Assembly (NCBI GenBank): GCA_003151735.1
Contig: PLYI01000069.1
Coordinates: 1-62,461, forward strand
Source: Candidatus Bathyarchaeota archaeon
GTDB lineage: Archaea > Thermoproteota > Bathyarchaeia > Bathyarchaeales > Bathycorpusculaceae
Length of the DNA: 62,461 nucleotides
Direction of reading: 5' to 3'
Of the stretch, positions 62,400-62,461 are shown piece after piece. A program made the translations under genes and the position numbers. Each line of letters opens with the position of its first letter. Within the stretch, counting starts at the first letter, position 1. Below the pieces are notes generated by a model. It was given only the letters and a program-made list of their open reading frames with translations, searched no databases and was not told the DNA's origin.

Positions 62400-62461
62400 A
62401 AAATTTCACCAAAAACTAAAGGATTTCAAAGCAGAAAACAACTAATATACTTTACTTAAAG
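62400..62461 (-). promoter_or_regulatory. Superoxide dismutase promoter and ribosome-binding site
   Basis: On the minus strand GTAAAGTATATTAG (about 62440-62455) is TATA-like, and GGTGAAATTTT sits just before the ATG at 62399. The distance suits a short leader. Confidence 0.45.

Overview
The window reads as a chromosomal piece of an uncultivated archaeon, most likely from the TACK side and close to Bathyarchaeia. This assignment is inference from gene content, not a database result. Archaeal family-B DNA polymerase, archaeal DnaG-type primase, TrmI, TrmB- and PadR-family regulators, DUF996, archaeal AsnRS, TATA boxes close to start codons and many C-terminally anchored N-rich surface proteins all point that way. 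DnaJ, acetyl-CoA synthetase and the benzoyl-CoA-reductase-like operon are metabolism or chaperone genes that such genomes often share with bacteria.

Layout. 0-6.7 kb: a beta-helix/LamG surface protein, a frameshifted PAS histidine kinase, a VIT-like membrane gene with an in-frame TAA, DUF996 and two PadR regulators around a shared palindromic region. 6.8-13.1 kb: a large protein kinase coupled to a deleted metallo-beta-lactamase ribonuclease, then a giant CheB-CheR-PAS-histidine kinase whose N-terminus lies upstream of the obvious start. 13.4-17.5 kb: DnaJ, membrane and surface proteins, and a small zinc-finger ORF broken by TAA. 17.5-28.7 kb: an acetate module (acetyl-CoA synthetase plus SatP/YaaH transporter), a P-type Ca2+-ATPase operon, rubrerythrin, a TrmB-like regulator, a B12/radical-SAM protein and TrmI. 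31.7-36.1 kb: a compact operon with one 2-hydroxyacyl-CoA dehydratase/benzoyl-CoA reductase-type subunit, two different ASKHA activases, a ferredoxin and a NapH-like membrane iron-sulfur protein. 36.3-47.5 kb: more surface proteins (CARDB-like, InlB-like with a PEF-type C-terminus, PQQ propeller), a CDF transporter with three dimerisation modules, AsnRS, a ferredoxin reductase and a membrane protein. 47.6-51.2 kb: a family-B polymerase with a destroyed exonuclease site, convergent with DnaG.

51.4-61.8 kb is an accessory zone of small, duplicated or broken genes. It holds two near-identical 77-residue membrane proteins, a ribbon-helix-helix protein, two copies of a RLGQ-motif protein 6.6 kb apart, abutting gene remnants, a HEPN-like protein, a glycosyltransferase pair, and a family of proteins sharing a Gly/His-rich N-terminal tag (HGYG). 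Two HGYG genes are preceded by leaders with a perfect 10-11 bp stem whose sequence differs by compensatory changes, which is strong evidence for a conserved structured RNA. Fe/Mn superoxide dismutase closes the window.

Two global features stand out. Several otherwise intact genes are interrupted by one-base shifts or in-frame TAA codons (decay, recoding or assembly error cannot be told apart here). A palindromic intergenic repeat family is scattered over at least five intergenic spots. I saw no tRNA, rRNA, CRISPR array, integrase or transposase.
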